A stretch of 30,628 bases of DNA from Prorocentrum cordatum. Its lineage: Eukaryota > Sar > Dinophyceae > Prorocentrales > Prorocentraceae. The notes below the pieces were generated by a model. That model was not told the origin of the DNA and ran no database searches. It saw nothing but the letters and a program-made list of their open reading frames with translations. Shown here in pieces: positions 28,118 through 30,628 of this stretch (within the stretch, counting starts at the first letter, position 1; each line of letters opens with the position of its first letter). The stretch lies in the NCBI GenBank assembly GCA_963575745.1, contig CAUYUJ010019933.1, positions 137,091-167,718 of the forward strand. The letters are read 5' to 3'. The translations under genes were made by a program, and so were the position numbers.

Positions 28118-28199
28118 GAAGCCCCTAAGGCGGCCGAGAGGTCCAAAGAGGGCCCAGAGAGGACCGCCTCCTCCCCTGTTTCCCGATCCTCCTTCGCCC

Positions 28200-28406
28200 C
28201 CTCATCATCCTTCCCCCTCCTCCTCCACCACCTCCTGATCCTTCTCGCCATCGTCCTCCCCATCCTCATCCTGGCCGTCCGCATATTCCTCATGCTCTGT
28301 ATCTTCCGCCTAATAATCCTCATCATCCTCATCATCGTCATCATCATCCTCATCAGCATCATCACCATCATCGTCATGATCAGCAGCATCGTTGTCATCA
28401 GCATCC

Positions 28407-28442
<36 letters not shown>

Positions 28443-28556
28443 CCACCACCACCACACCATCATCAGAAGTATCACCGCCATCACCATCATCATCATCATG
28501 ATCATCATCATCATCATCATCATCAGCATCATCACCATCATCAGCAGCAGTGTAAG
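28200..28556. repeat. CTC-rich lead and CAT-type array 9
   Basis: CTC/CCT-rich sequence (28200-28320) passes into CAT/ATC triplets on plus to about 28556, with a pure run near 28408-28440 followed by (CAC)n. Confidence 0.92.
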
Positions 28557-28783
28557 CAGCATACCAATAATGATACAAAATCCGCCGGCCCCCTTGTGGG
28601 GCCACCAGGCTGTAGGCCCGTGATTCGCAGTTTCCTGTACCAGTTGTATTTTGTAGTTTCCAGTGTTACAGTTCTGCTTCTTGCTGGTAACTGTAACTAG
28701 TTGATTGACCGCGCGAGGGGAGGGAGGCCCAAACCAAATTTTTAGCACCACCTGGGCGCGTTGTCTGAATTGCTGGGGGGGCT
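28557..28783. other. Short unique spacer
   Basis: Contains the small hairpin GGCCCC-CTTGT-GGGGCC (28588-28604) and an AT-richer patch (28625-28705). No gene seen. Confidence 0.45.
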
Positions 28784-29192
28784 CAAAATCGACACCCCTC
28801 ACGCAGATCCGCGGGGTCAGGGTCCAAAAACACAAGGGATTTGCCACATTTCTGAAATTCGGTGCCACCCCTCACGCAGATCCGCGGGGTCAGGGTCCAA
28901 AAACACAGGGATTTGCCACATTTCTGAAATTCGGTGCCACCCCTCACGCAGATCCGCGGGGTCAGGGTCCAAAAACACAGGGGATTTGCCACATTTCTGA
29001 AATTCGGTGCCACCCCTCACGCAGATCCGCGGGGTCAGGGTCCAAAAACACAAGGGATTTGCCACATTTCTGAAATTCGGTGCCACCCCTCACGCAGATC
29101 CGCGGGGTCAGGGTCCAAAAACAAAGGGGATTTGCTACATTTCTGAAATTCGGTGCCACCCCTCACGCAGATCCGCGGGGTCAGGGTCCAAA
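28784..29192. repeat. 73-bp tandem repeat array, about 5.5 copies
   Basis: ACGCAGATCCGCGGGGTCAG starts at 28801, 28874, 28946, 29019, 29092 and 29165, spacing 73, 72, 73, 73 and 73 bp. Copies are almost identical (a missing A or G in the ACACAAGGG segment; CAAAGGGG and GCTACAT in copy 5). Each unit holds the near-palindrome GATCCGCGGGGTC around CCGCGG. The last copy ends after GGGTCCAAAA. 73 is not a multiple of 3, so each copy changes frame and it is not a protein repeat. Confidence 0.97.
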
Positions 29193-29262
29193 ACCTGCTC
29201 TTCCATGGCCCATTCTCCGAGAGAGGGGGCCGGCGGCAGGGGGCGAAGCCCTTACGGATAAA

Positions 29263-29288
29263 AGCCATCATCATCAGCATCAACACGC

Positions 29289-29375
<87 letters not shown>

Positions 29376-29675
29376 CCATCAGTATCATCACAAACATCAG
29401 CAGCAGCAGTATCATCAGGATCAGCATCAGCAGCATCATTACCATCACCATCACCATCATCATCAGCAGCAGCATCATCAGCATGAGCATCATCATCAGC
29501 ATCATCAGCATCATCCTCGTCGTCATCATCAGCATCAGCATAGCAGCAGCCTCATCATCCACGTCAACGTCGTCAACATAATCAGCATCGTCATCATCTT
29601 CAGCATCTCAATCATTACAGACAGCATCAGCTGCGTGCGCGTTACTCGCACCATCAACATCGCCAACATCAGCAT

Positions 29676-29726
<51 letters not shown>

Positions 29727-29794
29727 GACGTCATCATCATCATCAGCAGCAGCATCATCGTTGTCAGCATAATCCTCATCATCATCACCATCAC

Positions 29795-29838
<44 letters not shown>

Positions 29839-30628
29839 GCATCACCATCAGCATCAGCCTCATCATCGCAAGTATCGCCCACGTCATCAACATCATCAGC
29901 AGCAGCAGCAGCTGCAGAAACAGCAGCTGCAGAAGCAGCAGCATCAGCATCAGCATCAGCTCCATCGTTATTAGCATCACCATCTACACATTCATACCCA
30001 CCGCGACCGTAGTCACCATGACGTGAACAGCAGCAGCGGCAGTATCGCCATCAGCGTTGTCGTCACCGGCATCGCCACCGCGATCGATCTCGACGTCAGC
30101 AGCATCAGTATCAAACGCAGCAACAGCATCATCAGCAGCATCACTACCGACATGATCACCCTAGGCATCGCCATCATCGGCCTTAACATCAGCATCAGCA
30201 TCAGAAGCCTAGTCAGCAGCCGAGTCAGCATCATCATCATCATCACCATGAGCATAATCATCAGCATCATCATCATCACCATCCGCACAGCAGCGACAGC
30301 ATCAGCATCTGCATAATCTTCAGCAGCAGCAGCATCGCCATCATCAGCAGCATCAGCATTAGCAGCATCATCATCACCATCAGCCGCAACACCATCATCA
30401 ACATAATAGTCAACGACACCAGCATCGTCGTTGCCATCCTCGTCGTCGTCATCATCGCCAGCATCAGCATCATGATCACCATCGTCATAGTCATCATATT
30501 CATCAGCATCATCAGCAGCATCGTCATTATAATCATCATCAGCATCAGCATCGTTATCATCTTTATCATCGTTATCAGCATCATCCTCAGCATCATCATC
30601 ATCACCACCATCATCATCATCAACAGCA
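29263..30628. repeat. CAT-type trinucleotide array 10, running off the right edge
   Basis: About 1.37 kb of CAT/ATC on plus. Pure runs occur at 29289-29374, 29678-29727 and 29790-29838. Diverged segments with CAGCAGCAG (29899-29945) and TCGTC patches lie between. It continues beyond the window. Confidence 0.95.

Noticed and set aside
28784-29192. CRISPR array
   Set aside because: Units are contiguous 73-bp repeats without variable spacers, in a eukaryotic setting.

Overview
The window looks like nuclear DNA of a dinoflagellate. The strongest evidence is an exact copy of the 22-nt dinoflagellate spliced-leader sequence on the minus strand (1656 down to 1635), directly joined to the 5' part of a non-LTR retrotransposon. 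Other signs agree: a GC-rich background, sparse genes, a second decayed LINE of the same type, a GC-rich ankyrin gene, and a very high load of simple and higher-order repeats. The species cannot be fixed from sequence alone; a large-genome genus such as Prorocentrum or Polarella, or a member of Symbiodiniaceae, would all fit. A 100-N assembly gap lies at 2041-2140.

Layout. 1-1656 (-): spliced-leader-tagged LINE 5' half. 1664-4348: CTC tract, gap, CAT array, frameshifted zinc-ribbon-like gene remnant, CAT array. 4383-5712: C-tract repeat units in mirrored orientation around a CACTGTCCC minisatellite. 5729-8430: two further CAT arrays around a minisatellite spacer. 9005-10735: a (TAG)n array with an internal strand switch. 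10736-14035: stacked tandem repeats, including a higher-order repeat and a roughly 22-bp satellite. 14130-16630 (-): a candidate multi-exon gene with pyrimidine-rich introns. 17330-18510: an inverted pair of related coding fragments. 19422-20717 (-): an intact ORF with eight ankyrin repeats. 21100-23013: TCTTGGG-rich minisatellite with a 397-bp tandem unit carrying a hairpin, broken by a 5'-truncated LINE (23014-25258, +). 25258-30628: four more CAT-type arrays plus one at the right edge, a 30-bp perfect inverted repeat, an adenylate-kinase-like P-loop exon, and a 73-bp tandem array.

About 6 kb consists of ten separate CAT-type arrays, all in the same orientation. At least some share non-microsatellite signatures, so they appear to be dispersed or duplicated copies rather than independent expansions.

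Only the ankyrin ORF looks like an intact gene. The LINEs, the zinc-ribbon-like frame and the inverted coding pair look decayed. There is no evidence that the genes work together; this is a repeat-dominated intergenic landscape with scattered genes. The most informative feature is the spliced leader fused to the LINE, which implies that a trans-spliced LINE transcript was reverse-transcribed and inserted.
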